Shown: in pieces, positions 7,807-16,408 of the stretch | How the letters are laid out: every line of letters begins with the position of its first letter | Position numbering within the stretch: the stretch's first letter is position 1 | From: Defluviitaleaceae bacterium | Lineage (GTDB): Bacteria > Bacillota > Clostridia > Lachnospirales > WQUN01 | NCBI GenBank assembly: GCA_009786535.1 | Contig: WQRX01000008.1 | Span: 63,208-106,446 of the forward strand | Direction: 5' to 3' | DNA length: 43,239 nucleotides | Program-made: the position numbers and the translations under genes | Notes under the pieces: generated by a model | Database searches by the model: none | What the model saw: the letters and a program-made list of their open reading frames with translations, nothing else | Told to the model about the DNA's origin: nothing

Positions 7807-8724
7807 ATGATTAACAGGGATTTTAATTCAATCATTGAACTGTTGCAAGCATTCCCCGATGAACAGACTTGCATTGACCACTTGGACGCATTGCGTTGGA
7901 ATGGTTATGTGGTAAGCCCATTTGATGCAACTTCAAAGGTATACAAATGTACGGGCAATAAATACCGTTGCAAAAATACAGGCAAGTATTTTAATGTAAG
8001 AACTGGCACAATGTTTGATAATACAAAAGTGCCTTTGCAAAAATGGTTCTTGGCGATATGGTTAGTGACCTCTCATAAAAAGGGCATATCATCTATGCAG
8101 TTGGCGCGGGATATTGATGTTACGCAAAAAACATCTTGGTTTATGCTTCACCGTATACGCAAGTGTTTTGGTATCGAAAATAACCACGACTTAGATAACA
8201 ACGTAGAAGCAGACGAAACATACGTGGGTGGTAAAAACAAGAATCGCCATAAAAGCAAAAAAGTAGAACATTCGCAAGGTCGTAGTTCTAAAGACAAAAC
8301 CCCAGTTGTTGGAATTGTTGAACGTGGCGGTAAATTAAACGCTAAGAAAGTAGACAACGTGCAAAATAATACTTTGACGAAAGAAGTTATCGGTTGCGTT
8401 AAAGAATCGGCAAACCTCTATACGGATGAATGGATTGGCTACCGGGGGCTTGACAAAATGTACAAGCACTCTATTGTACACCACGGCAACGGCGAATATG
8501 TAAATGGTGATGCACACACGAACACGCTAGAGGGCTTTTGGTCTTTGTTGAAGCGTGGCATTATCGGCATTTATCATTTCGTGTCCAAAAAGCATTTGCA
8601 AAATTATGTTGATGAGTTTGTTTTCAGATATAACACGCGCCAGCGGTCGGAGGGTGGGCGGCTTAATTATCTGCTGTCCAATATGTGTGTGCGGACTACT
8701 TATAGGGGGTTAATTTATGGATAA
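7807..8724 (+). CDS. IS1595 family transposase (ISXO2-like)
   Basis: This 305-residue enzyme cuts and joins the ends of the surrounding element. An N-terminal region with C-x-C/zinc-ribbon remnants (VYKCTGNKYRCKNTGKYFNVRTGTMF) is followed by a helix-turn-helix-like part (ISSMQLARDIDVTQKTSWFMLHRIR). The ISXO2-type DDE core then shows VEADETYVGGK, LYTDEWIGYRGL and HTNTLEGFWSLLKRGI, where family members carry the last catalytic residue in the NTLEGFW block. The length fits the family. AAGGAG lies eight bases before the ATG. The frame is intact, so the element may still be active. The P63C gene starts inside its last eight bases. Confidence 0.93.
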   Translation: MINRDFNSIIELLQAFPDEQTCIDHLDALRWNGYVVSPFDATSKVYKCTGNKYRCKNTGKYFNVRTGTMFDNTKVPLQKWFLAIWLVTSHKKGISSMQLARDIDVTQKTSWFMLHRIRKCFGIENNHDLDNNVEADETYVGGKNKNRHKSKKVEHSQGRSSKDKTPVVGIVERGGKLNAKKVDNVQNNTLTKEVIGCVKESANLYTDEWIGYRGLDKMYKHSIVHHGNGEYVNGDAHTNTLEGFWSLLKRGIIGIYHFVSKKHLQNYVDEFVFRYNTRQRSEGGRLNYLLSNMCVRTTYRGLIYG

Positions 8725-9661
8725 GAAAATCGAAATTATTAGTATGGAAAGCGTACTGCCAGATTCACCGTTCGCAAAGTATCAAGGTGTGTTGAAGTTG
8801 GGCAATAATGATGTTGATTGTTATGTGTCAGACACAGGACAAAGGCTTATAAGTATGCGAGGAACAGTAAAGGCAATTGCCAATGTTGATTCTGGCAAGC
8901 TGGGCAATTATATAGGGGTTGAAGCTATGAAACCCTTTATAAATGCGGATTTAGCCCTGGGCGAACTTGTCGAGTTGCATATACCAGGAACACAATTGAA
9001 AGCAAACTGTCTGGAATCAAAAAAGTTTCTCGATATATGCAGAGCATTTGTCGCAGCGTTGAGCAAAAAAGCATTAACAACTGACAGGCAGAGGGAAATT
9101 GCTATTCAGTGCAGCATTTTATTGAGTGCCTGTGCCGACATAGGTCTTGAAGCACTAATTGACGAAGCCACAGGGTATCAATACGAACGACGCGAAGATG
9201 AATTACAGATAAAGCTACGGCTTTATATCGCAGAAGAATTGAGGGCATGGGAGAAAACATTTCCAGATGAATTATGGGAAGAATTTGGACGTTTAACAAA
9301 TTGGTCTGCGCCATTAAGTCAACGCCCCAAATGGTGGGGCAAGCTAGTTATAGAGTTAATTTACGATACTTTTGACCCCGATGTTGCAAAATGGTTAAGG
9401 GAAAACAAACCAGAAGCGGGGGTTCATTGGCATAGACAACTTACAGAACACAAAGGGCTAAAAACACTTGTTTCAAGATGTTATGAAATAGTTGGCATGG
9501 CTAAATCGTGTGATACGCTCCAAGAACTTAGGGAGAAAGTTTCTTATCATTACAAAGGTGGTTTTCAACAAATGAGCCTTCCAGTAGAGTTATATGAAGT
9601 TGAGCATAAAAGCGATTTTAACAAGGCATTAAAAAAAGCCCTTGATTACAAGGACACATAA
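8717..9661 (+). CDS. P63C-domain protein, transposon passenger
   Basis: This 314-residue protein has the P63C domain near its centre: ATGYQYERREDELQIKLRLY followed by ELRAWEKTFPDELWEEFGRL, the diagnostic stretch. The first 110 residues are less conserved (a LPDSPFAKYQGVL start and a GQRLISMRG strand). No signal or membrane segment is present. The start overlaps the transposase end by eight bases with AGGGGG at good spacing, which points to translational coupling with transposition. P63C proteins have no established biochemistry; the context suggests a role in transposon biology or host interaction. A terminator at 9681-9709 follows. Confidence 0.85.
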   Translation: MDKKIEIISMESVLPDSPFAKYQGVLKLGNNDVDCYVSDTGQRLISMRGTVKAIANVDSGKLGNYIGVEAMKPFINADLALGELVELHIPGTQLKANCLESKKFLDICRAFVAALSKKALTTDRQREIAIQCSILLSACADIGLEALIDEATGYQYERREDELQIKLRLYIAEELRAWEKTFPDELWEEFGRLTNWSAPLSQRPKWWGKLVIELIYDTFDPDVAKWLRENKPEAGVHWHRQLTEHKGLKTLVSRCYEIVGMAKSCDTLQELREKVSYHYKGGFQQMSLPVELYEVEHKSDFNKALKKALDYKDT

Positions 9662-9680
9662 TAGCAAGCGCATGACATTC

Positions 9681-9709
9681 AAAACAGGCTGAACTACACA
9701 GCCTGTTTT
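9681..9709. terminator. shared terminator between P63C and RHH genes
   Basis: An 11-bp perfect stem (9681-9691 with 9699-9709) and seven-base loop has A and T tracts on both sides. It ends the plus-strand transposase-P63C transcript. The convergent ribbon-helix-helix gene ends inside its loop. Confidence 0.85.
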
Positions 9710-9870
9710 TCTTTGGAGTTTTTAAGTGCGTAGTCAATGCACTGGATTATCATTTCGTTACGGCTTATATCCGTATCGTTCGCCAGTTCGTCAATAACGG
9801 TCAGCATGTCACGGTCAATTCTGATGCTGATTACGGTTTTCTCGTTTTTTATTGGCTTAAATCCGTCCAT
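9694..9870 (-). CDS. ribbon-helix-helix DNA-binding protein
   Basis: This short gene encodes 58 residues. TVISIRIDRDMLTVIDELA gives the beta strand and first helix, and NDTDISRNEMIIQCIDYALK the second helix, the arrangement of Arc/CopG/MetJ-type dimeric repressors. The ATG at 9870 has only a weak GGTGAT ribosome site. The gene is convergent with the P63C gene and divergent from the secreted cargo gene. It may therefore repress the promoter at 9943-9971, which lies 73 bases upstream of its start on the other strand; this is inference. Confidence 0.75.
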   Translation of the reverse strand: MDGFKPIKNEKTVISIRIDRDMLTVIDELANDTDISRNEMIIQCIDYALKNSKEKQAV

Positions 9871-9942
9871 TCATATCACCCATCATTATTGTATTGTAGA
9901 TGTAGTGGCATTTATATATTCGTTATTCAAATATCATAAGTA

Positions 9943-9971
9943 TTTACATAGCGAATACTGCGTGATAGAAT
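9943..9971 (+). promoter_or_regulatory. promoter of the secreted cargo gene
   Basis: TTTACA at 9943-9948 and TAGAAT at 9966-9971 have a 17-base spacer, about 30 bases before the start at 10002. An imperfect ATTCG...CGAAT dyad overlaps it (from 9919 to 9956), which could be an operator. Confidence 0.5.
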
Positions 9972-10001
9972 CCTCAACATAAAAACGGAGGAGGTATTCA
10001 A

Positions 10002-11267
10002 ATGAAATTAGCAATCGGAATTATTGCCGCAATCTTTATGCTGTTCACAACAGTTCTAACCGTCGAAGCAAGAACTGCAAGGGTTGTAGACATCGACGGT
10101 CATGTTATGGTAGCCGCTGTCGATGTATACCAATGGCTTGATGTCTATGTGAGAATTGAACAAAATGACATCACGGTCATGGGCGATACATTTGTATTCA
10201 TGACGGTTGGAAGTACAACAGCGTTTACGTGGCAAGGTGCTGGTTACGAAAAAGAGGAAATTGAAATGGCAATACATCCGCAAATGTCAAGAAGCGTACT
10301 GTATATACCGCTTGACTATGTGGCGGAGTCTATTAGATTGACTGTAGTGAGGGAGGGTGGAAATATACAGCTTGTACCGATTGTAGAACCGACTCCAACG
10401 CCGCTGCCGACACCAACGCTTACTGCACTTACGCAACGTATTACGCAGAACGGCATATCTCTTGAATGGCATCATATAGACGGTGTCGTCATTGAGTACG
10501 ATGATTTATATTTTGTTCCTTTGGGGTCTATCCTTGAACTCTTTAGCACAACAGGGCATTGGCGGAATCATGGTTCTAACGAGGAATTTCAATTTCGGTT
10601 TGAGCGTGTAGACTACGCGCTTAGAATGGAAAGCAACCGTTTATATACTCAACCCCATTTTCTGACTTCTCGAAGAAGAGAAACATTAGACTGGATGCCA
10701 AAACTTATTGACAATGAGATTTATGTTATGGCTTCTTGGGTGGCAGGGATTTTTGACATAGATTTACATTGGAATAGTGAAGCAGAGCAAATATATGTCG
10801 CTACAATAACTGGAGATAGGCGCATTATATCAATGCCTCTACCTGCCCTATCTCCCGCGCCAACCCAAACCCCAACGCCAACTCCACCCGCACGCATGGG
10901 TCGCGGTACACACCCTGTCGGTTATGAATTTAATTATCGCGGCAACATATTGACCTACCAAGGAAATGGACGCTGGGTGAACTTAAACCCACCAGAAGAA
11001 CCAAACTGGTCAGACAGGGACATCGTAAGGCATTTAACTGGTGGAAGCGATTGGATAGGAGTAACTGTTACGAGAAACAGCAACCGACAAATCCAGCTTG
11101 AAACGTTAGCTGTTACTACAAACCATGTAAGACGTAATAGTGCAACTAGCTTTGACGTTCATTACAGTTTAATACGCACAGTGGGCATTCGTTTTGATTT
11201 AGCATTACGAAAGCGTACAGCTTTAGGCTTGCCGACGGAAATTGTCCGTGAAGTCACAGTCAGATAA
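10002..11267 (+). CDS. secreted protein with copper-amine-oxidase-like stalk domains
   Basis: This 421-residue protein opens with a signal peptide (MKLAIGIIAAIFMLFTTVLTVEA). Residues 25-125 look like a Cu_amine_oxidN1 'stalk' domain: short strands with VYQWLDVYVRIEQ, MTVGSTTAFTWQG and LYIPLDYVAESIRL. A Pro/Thr linker (PTPTPLPTPT) leads to a second similar domain (YFVPLGSILELF ... WMPKLIDNEIYVMASWVAG), then a second Pro/Thr linker (PTQTPTPTPP) and a beta-rich tail with no recognised family. GGAGGAGG precedes the ATG. Such domains are common on Clostridia cell surfaces. A surface protein is unusual as IS1595 cargo. Confidence 0.8.
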   Translation: MKLAIGIIAAIFMLFTTVLTVEARTARVVDIDGHVMVAAVDVYQWLDVYVRIEQNDITVMGDTFVFMTVGSTTAFTWQGAGYEKEEIEMAIHPQMSRSVLYIPLDYVAESIRLTVVREGGNIQLVPIVEPTPTPLPTPTLTALTQRITQNGISLEWHHIDGVVIEYDDLYFVPLGSILELFSTTGHWRNHGSNEEFQFRFERVDYALRMESNRLYTQPHFLTSRRRETLDWMPKLIDNEIYVMASWVAGIFDIDLHWNSEAEQIYVATITGDRRIISMPLPALSPAPTQTPTPTPPARMGRGTHPVGYEFNYRGNILTYQGNGRWVNLNPPEEPNWSDRDIVRHLTGGSDWIGVTVTRNSNRQIQLETLAVTTNHVRRNSATSFDVHYSLIRTVGIRFDLALRKRTALGLPTEIVREVTVR

Positions 11268-11318
11268 ACAAAACAAGTAATGCATTTTCACATTGCGATA
11301 GCACATGCAAATGATTAT

Positions 11319-11357
11319 AATAGCCGACATGAGATAAATATTATCATGTCGGCTATT
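11319..11357 (+). terminator. terminator at right end of transposon
   Basis: A perfect 14-bp stem (11319-11332 with 11344-11357) and 11-base loop lies one base before the right inverted repeat. The T tract is weak, so it may also insulate the element from outside transcription. Confidence 0.7.
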
Positions 11358-11358
11358 G

Positions 11359-11384
11359 TTTGTGTAATCTTATATATAGTTACC
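11359..11384 (-). repeat. right terminal inverted repeat
   Basis: This is an exact inverted copy of 7716-7741; it ends in ATATAGTTACC. Confidence 0.95.
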
Positions 11385-11933
11385 ATTGGTTTTATCATCA
11401 GCCGCTTTCCGGAGATATATAATGGGCTGTACCGCGTGCGCATTCCCGTGTTCACCTACTTGCTGATTACCGGGTTATGCTTCGCCATAAAATGGTTTAT
11501 GACCACACGGCTGGGGCAAAACATGCGCACCGTGGGGCAAGACCGCAATGTTGCCACCGCCGCAGGCATTAACGTAGACCGGACCCGCATCATAGCCATG
11601 GTAATTTCCACCTTGCTTGCCGCATATGGTCACATCATCAATATGCAAAACTTCGGTGTAATGCAGACCTATGGCGGGCATATCCATGTGGGGCTGTTTG
11701 CGATAGCGGCCTTTTTGGTGGGTGGCGCGACCGTTACCCGTGCGTCTATTAAGCACGCCATCATGGGCGTTTTGCTGTTCCACTCGCTGTTTATCCTAGC
11801 GCCAATGGCAAGCACGCGGCTTATTGGCAGTGCGCTGATTGGTGAATACTTCCGCATGTTTTTGGCTTATGCGGTTATCGCGCTGGCGCTAATCATGCAC
11901 GCTTGGAAGCATGTGAAGAAGCGGAAGGGGTAA
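11385..11933 (+). pseudogene. 3' part of an ABC transporter permease (BPD_transp_2 type)
   Basis: Immediately after the transposon end a permease sequence begins mid-protein: IISRFPEIYNGLYRVRIPVF, membrane helices around FTYLLITGLCFAIKW, and the coupling region TTRLGQNMRTVGQDRNVATAAGINV, then AMVISTLLAAYGHIINMQN and three more helices. This matches the C-terminal half of permeases of the RbsC/branched-chain (BPD_transp_2) family, which take up sugars, nucleosides or amino acids. An open frame runs back through the repeat to an ATG at 11280, but that part is transposon DNA without a ribosome site. The 5' half is not found on the other side of the element, so the gene is a remnant. Confidence 0.8.
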
Positions 11934-11959
11934 TTGCCCAATAATCAATTATAACAAGA

Positions 11960-11994
11960 AAACCCCCTGTAAGCATATGACTTGCAGGGGGTTT
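11960..11994. terminator. terminator between permease remnant and chemoreceptor gene
   Basis: A 14-bp stem with one G-T pair (11960-11973 with 11981-11994) has a CATATGA loop and a CCCCC/GGGGG core. A-rich and T-rich flanks allow it to serve both convergent genes. Confidence 0.88.
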
Positions 11995-12019
11995 GTTTTG
12001 CTGTGCGGTTTATTGCGTG

Positions 12020-14326
12020 TTACAGCTTAAAGTAGGCGACCAACTGCCGTAGTACTTCGGCTTGGGAGTTTAGTTCCTGTGCGGCAGCGGCAGATTCCTC
12101 CGAAACGGCGGAATTTGACTGCACTACGCTGGATATTTGCGCAAGCCCAATGGACACTTGCGAAATGGATTCCGCTTGCGAGGTAGACGCAGAGGAAATA
12201 TTTTCGATAATTTCGAGTATTTCCGCGGCGTTTTTAACAATGACGGCAAGGGATTCGCTGGTGGCTTCGGCAATGTTTGCGCCTGCCTCTACGCGGGAAA
12301 TGGATTCGTTAATAAGCTCCGTCGATTCTAGCGTAGATTGTTGCGACTTGCTGGCCAGGTTACGCACTTCATCGGCTACTACGGCAAAACCGCGCCCATG
12401 CTCGCCCGCCCGCGCGGCCTCCACCGATGCGTTTAAGGACAGGAGATTGGTTTGGAACGTAATGTCCTGTATCGCCTTGATAATTTTTGAAATTTCGTTG
12501 GACGAATCCTTAATTTGGCTCATCGCCTTCAGCATTTGCTTCATGGTTTCGTTGCCTGCGTTGGCGTTTTCGGTAGATTTTTGCGACAAACTGCTGGCAA
12601 CAACGGCACTTTGTGCGTTGGTTTGGGTCTGCTGGTTAATGACGTCGATGCTGGCGTTCAGCTCCTCTATGCTGCTGGCTTGTTGCTGTGCGCCGTTTGC
12701 CAAATCCATCGCCGATTGGGAAATTTGCTTCGCCCCCGCAAGCACCTGCTCGGTAGAGGAAGTAATTTCGCCCATGGTTTTGTGCAAGGTTTCCGAAATA
12801 TTGTTAATCGAAGCCTTGATTTGGCTAAAGTCGCCCGTGTATTCGCGGTCGATACGCTTCGTCAAATCCCCCGCAGATACTGCCGAAAGGGCTTGCGACA
12901 TTTCGGAAATATAGCCGTTTAACGCGTCAATTGTGCCGTTTACGGCGTCCTTCATTTCCTTAAAGTCGCCCTTATAGCTGCCGTTTACCTTGGCGCTAAA
13001 GTCGCCAACCACCAGCTTACCCATAATACCGCGGATTTCTACAACGGGGTCGTTAACGGCTTGGCATACCTTGTTTAGCCCTTCCATGATGGTTTTCCAG
13101 CCGTCCTTGTACTCGCTTGTATTTACTTGGTACGACATATTGCCCTTGTTTGCCGCGGCTTCAATTACGGCGTCAATCGCCCCGCTTACGCGTTTTATAT
13201 TACCGCGCATATTATCGGTGGCTTCGTTTAATGAAATGAGCTTGCCCGGCATTTTTTCAAGCTGGGTTTCAAACGCGCCGTCGGCAATGGCACTAAATAC
13301 CGTAACTACTTTGTTTTGCGTAGAAAGCTGATTTTGCACCAAGCCATTTACCTTGTTTGCCACATCGGCAAAGGAGCCTTGGAACTGCTTTTCGTTAATA
13401 AACGAATCAATTTCGCCGTGGGCTTGGTCGGTTGCCATTGCATCCATGTCACGCATAAGGGTTTTTAACGTGTTCGCCATGCTTAACGCACTTGTGGTAA
13501 GCATTCCTACTTCGTCCTTGGAGCTTACTTGCAAATTCACGTTTAAATTCCCTTTTGCCATGCTGTCCAGCGAATCCACTACATGATTAATCGGCTTGGT
13601 GATAATCGAAGCAATAACAAACGCGACACCTATGCCCACAATGGCAGCAACCACCGAAATAGTGATTAAAACAATAATGGTTCGCGTGGTTGCGGCGCTC
13701 ATATCATCCACAATTTTGGCGAAATATTCCGCATAAAATTCCATCATGGGCGAATAAATTTTGTAAATTTCATCCATAATCACCATGCCGTCGATGATAA
13801 ACGTGACCGAATCGAAGCGGTATTGCTGTACAATGCCGTCGGGGTTTTCGGAAAGATACACCGCCGCCGCCTGTGCTTGCGTTAGCACGCCCTGCACGTT
13901 TTCATTTAAATATTGGTCGATTAAGCGCATGATTTGGTTAATTTGCGCTTCGCTATTGGCGCGGTCGGTAGTTGTCATATTGGGGTCGCTGTACAGGTTG
14001 TCAATATATTCATCAACCGTTCGGCGAACATTGTGTCCAATTTCTTCCACATCGCGCGCCATTTGCTCAAGCGTTCCCAACCGCGGGAACTGCCCGCTAT
14101 GCAGTGCCGCTAACGCCACAACGCGCCGTGCATCCATTAAATCCGTAGAAAGGTCCTGCAAATAAGAATAACGCTCCACTTGAAATTGCAACACGCGGGA
14201 ATAATTATCATCAACGTCCACCACGTCGTTAATTCCCATAAATGCAACCACGGCAAGCGCCGCCAAAAGAATGCCAAAGCCTAAAAATAACTTCGCTTTA
14301 ATTTTCATATTTTTAATAAAATTCAT
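12020..14326 (-). CDS. methyl-accepting chemotaxis protein
   Basis: This 768-residue receptor starts at the ATG at 14326, ten bases after AAAGGA; the longer upstream frame is not needed. Helix TM1 covers about 12-32, followed by a four-helix-bundle-type outer domain (33-212) and TM2 about 216-243. A HAMP domain begins [14 protein letters not shown] long middle stretch contains further HAMP-like repeats ([17 protein letters not shown] and [18 protein letters not shown]), and the signalling hairpin has [19 protein letters not shown] and [15 protein letters not shown], the CheA/CheW contact tip. It senses an external ligand and adjusts flagellar or twitching behaviour through CheA. The ligand cannot be guessed. 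No che genes are nearby. Confidence 0.95.
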   Translation of the reverse strand: MNFIKNMKIKAKLFLGFGILLAALAVVAFMGINDVVDVDDNYSRVLQFQVERYSYLQDLSTDLMDARRVVALAALHSGQFPRLGTLEQMARDVEEIGHNVRRTVDEYIDNLYSDPNMTTTDRANSEAQINQIMRLIDQYLNENVQGVLTQAQAAAVYLSENPDGIVQQYRFDSVTFIIDGMVIMDEIYKIYSPMMEFYAEYFAKIVDDMSAATTRTIIVLITISVVAAIVGIGVAFVIASIITKPINHVVDSLDSMAKGNLNVNLQVSSKDEVGMLTTSALSMANTLKTLMRDMDAMATDQAHGEIDSFINEKQFQGSFADVANKVNGLVQNQLSTQNKVVTVFSAIADGAFETQLEKMPGKLISLNEATDNMRGNIKRVSGAIDAVIEAAANKGNMSYQVNTSEYKDGWKTIMEGLNKVCQAVNDPVVEIRGIMGKLVVGDFSAKVNGSYKGDFKEMKDAVNGTIDALNGYISEMSQALSAVSAGDLTKRIDREYTGDFSQIKASINNISETLHKTMGEITSSTEQVLAGAKQISQSAMDLANGAQQQASSIEELNASIDVINQQTQTNAQSAVVASSLSQKSTENANAGNETMKQMLKAMSQIKDSSNEISKIIKAIQDITFQTNLLSLNASVEAARAGEHGRGFAVVADEVRNLASKSQQSTLESTELINESISRVEAGANIAEATSESLAVIVKNAAEILEIIENISSASTSQAESISQVSIGLAQISSVVQSNSAVSEESAAAAQELNSQAEVLRQLVAYFKL

Positions 14327-14423
14327 AACCCACATATCCTTTCTGCAATAAAATAAGTTTACGATTTTCGGCATTAAAAACCGTGAATCGTATTGCAAGA
14401 AATTCCTTTTCAATGGGGTTACA

Positions 14424-14723
14424 TTATGTAGAACGACAATGAAGTTCTTCTTTCTCCGCCAATTTAATACGTATAGATGCGGAACGTGCATGTGCCATTT
14501 GCAAAAATTGATTGGTATAATTTGCATGAATTACATAAAAGCAAGGATTTACACTAACACGCCGTGTGTATATATTGCCCGTACTATAATTGTTATACGT
14601 GCAGTATACATAGGGATACCCCGCAAATACAGGCTTTTTATCGCTTATATCCTGCGCATGAGCGAAAGCAAAAACAACCAGAAACGCAGCAAAGCAGACA
14701 ATCAGTTCGTTTAAAATTTTCAT
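14424..14723 (-). CDS. small secreted protein
   Basis: This encodes 99 residues. [20 protein letters not shown] followed by AHAQ is a clear signal peptide with an AHA cleavage site near residue 23. The mature part is Tyr-rich and has two cysteines (YVYCTYNNY and NPCFYVI) that could form a disulfide, with no known family. GAAGGAG at good spacing before the ATG at 14723, and a TTGACA-type -35 element upstream around 14775, support a real gene. It is transcribed towards the chemoreceptor gene, whose start is 98 bases further on. It may share its transcript, but a direct functional link is only speculation. Confidence 0.6.
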   Translation of the reverse strand: MKILNELIVCFAAFLVVFAFAHAQDISDKKPVFAGYPYVYCTYNNYSTGNIYTRRVSVNPCFYVIHANYTNQFLQMAHARSASIRIKLAEKEELHCRST

Positions 14724-14930
14724 GCCGCATCTCCTTCAGTGTGTAATACTTCAAAAGTAAACCAAATTGTTGCGTTTGTCAAATGCAACTAATTCCAAAT
14801 ATGTTAAATAAAAATGCTATAAAGCATTTCCGCTTTTTACATATATCCGCGTGGTACAGTGTTTACAGCGAATTATTTCGCCACAAAAAAATTCTGCGCC
14901 GTATCGGCGCGAAAAACAGGAGGAAACAAA

Positions 14931-16076
14931 ATGCCATTACAACAAGGACAGTTAAACAGAAGGACGGCTGATGCACTCTGTACCGTCATCACCGTTGGTT
15001 TTTTACAGTTGAACCAACGAAGGGATGCACAAAATTCTGCCATAACTAATTTTTTGGCGGAGGGCGATTTTAACTACGAAAACCACCAACCGATAGACCA
15101 CACTGCCCTGCAAATTCAAATGACAGACATGAATCCGCAACTAGGCGCGCTTTTCCCGCGTATTGAGGAGCAAGTAAATAAACGTGAGCATCCGTTTATC
15201 TATGCGCGGCGTGAAGGGATTGACGACATTGTAAGGCAAATTATACTTGATAACCGTATGCAACCCCTCACAGAAAATTTAGAACGTTTTGCACGTGAAA
15301 ACAGGCAAAATTTCCCAGGCGCATATATTGGCGGTACGCTTGGACCAATCAATAACAATGTTAACCTTACACTTTATGCGCCGTCGCTTTTATATCAATA
15401 CGCCTATCCGAATTATATTAATGTCGATGACGAGTATGTTAACGCAGCGACACGAACAGTTAATTCATTTGTAGATGCAAGCGAAAGTCTTTTGCGGATA
15501 TTTTCGCTGCTGTCCGGCTCAGCCATTGACTTGAATGGGGATACTATCAACTTTCATTATACGGAAAACCAATTAAATCAAATGGCCGACCAAATCTTGA
15601 ATATCGTTGTTAATAATGAATACGCACTGGCGAGCGTGCACGGTCTTATAACATCTCTTGTGGAGGCACCGCCATATGAGTTAAATGCAGACCGTTTTAA
15701 TGTCGAATTAGCACTTGGTACAAAAACGAAGAAGGTTGCATCATGCATACCTTGCAGCATTTTTTCAATGGCACAGGGCGCACCACCGTCCTTTGCACAT
15801 TTTGGGCGTGGGGACTATTGGAATTTACCGCAGAACATTCCTAATGAAATGCGGCACAACTGGGAAGCATTTGTTGCAAATTGTTATGTTCAAGGGATGC
15901 AATTACTTTCACCTGCTATCCGTGTTAATATTTTGGACAATTTCTTCTTCCAGAGGCTTGACGATGAACTAAACGCAGGGAATATTGGATATATTGGAGA
16001 TGTATTTATATCTTCTCTTACTTTTCCCGGTGGTTTTATCGGAAGAATGAGCAACACGCTCAATCTCATCGCCTAA
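14931..16076 (+). CDS. hypothetical protein with SCIPC motif
   Basis: This encodes 381 residues. The ATG at 14931 follows AGGAGG by seven bases, which decides against upstream in-frame ATGs. There is no signal peptide or membrane helix. The first 260 residues are mostly helical (RRTADALCTVITVGFLQL; PFIYARREGIDDIVRQIILD). A compact C-terminal section contains VASCIPCSIFSMAQGAPPSF, AHFGRGDYWNLP and WEAFVANCYVQGM. The CxxC followed by HFGRGD looks like a metal- or thiol-active site, but I cannot assign a family. It is a single-gene transcript with a terminator at 16103-16142. It could be a stand-alone toxin or enzyme. Confidence 0.75.
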   Translation: MPLQQGQLNRRTADALCTVITVGFLQLNQRRDAQNSAITNFLAEGDFNYENHQPIDHTALQIQMTDMNPQLGALFPRIEEQVNKREHPFIYARREGIDDIVRQIILDNRMQPLTENLERFARENRQNFPGAYIGGTLGPINNNVNLTLYAPSLLYQYAYPNYINVDDEYVNAATRTVNSFVDASESLLRIFSLLSGSAIDLNGDTINFHYTENQLNQMADQILNIVVNNEYALASVHGLITSLVEAPPYELNADRFNVELALGTKTKKVASCIPCSIFSMAQGAPPSFAHFGRGDYWNLPQNIPNEMRHNWEAFVANCYVQGMQLLSPAIRVNILDNFFFQRLDDELNAGNIGYIGDVFISSLTFPGGFIGRMSNTLNLIA

Positions 16077-16102
16077 AAAAGCAAAGCGTTATCGAAGAAC
16101 CC

Positions 16103-16142
16103 AAAACCACACCTTCTTTTTTAAGGAGCGTGTGGTTTTTTT
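16103..16142 (+). terminator. terminator of the 381-residue protein gene
   Basis: A 10-bp stem AAAACCACAC / GTGTGGTTTT (16103-16112 with 16130-16139) is followed by an unbroken T run to 16142. Confidence 0.9.
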
Positions 16143-16408
16143 GCAACCGATAGTTGCCTATGGCGTAATCTGTGAAGGGTAGAGATAACGCTACAAATGC
16201 TTATATCGGTATGACTTTTTTACATCCAACTTTCATGCTCTCAAGAGGAATATTCTTAGGGAGGGTTCTGAAACCGCTCCTATGTATCCCAAAATATAAG
16301 CCCTCGGGGTGCATTTTATCGAGGGCTTTGCATATCTTCTATTTCGTTAATTTTACTCTGTAGATTCATATTCTCAAAGCCAAATATTCAAAGTATGTCG
16401 CTTGGCTA
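16143..16408. other. gene-free stretch after the NACHT gene
   Basis: Apart from the hairpin at 16298-16328 I see no gene. A 63-codon frame at 16172-16363 has no ribosome site and no protein-like pattern. Confidence 0.5.
16298..16328 (-). terminator. probable terminator of the NACHT operon
   Basis: The nine-bp stem AAGCCCTCG / CGAGGGCTT (16298-16306 with 16320-16328) is followed on the minus strand by an A/T-rich tract, 80 bases after the NACHT stop codon. Confidence 0.55.

Larger units (their letters stand above)
7716..11384 (+). mobile_element. IS1595-type transposon carrying three passenger genes
   Basis: Perfect 26-bp terminal inverted repeats at 7716-7741 and 11359-11384 (outer end GGTAACTATA) bound 3669 bases. 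Inside are a transposase of the IS1595/ISXO2 type with its own consensus promoter, an overlapping P63C-domain gene, a convergent ribbon-helix-helix gene and a secreted stalk-domain gene, with a terminator just inside the right repeat. IS1595-family elements are known to carry passenger genes. No eight-base target duplication is visible (TTATTATT on the left against ATTGGTTT on the right). On the right the element abuts a gene missing its 5' half. The pattern suggests a flanking deletion or recombination after insertion. Confidence 0.85.

Noticed and set aside
11280..11384. ATG at 11280 as true start of the permease gene
   Set aside because: The first 35 codons are the transposon terminator and inverted repeat; family similarity begins only after 11385.
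7708..11392. Eight-base target duplication around the IS1595 element
   Set aside because: The flanking bases differ and could not be matched, even with the repeat boundary moved by one base.
12150..12914. 254-codon frame opposite the chemoreceptor gene
   Set aside because: It is antisense to the conserved signalling domain and has no ribosome site or protein-like pattern.
16172..16363. 63-codon plus-strand frame
   Set aside because: It has no ribosome site and overlaps the terminator-like hairpin at 16298-16328.
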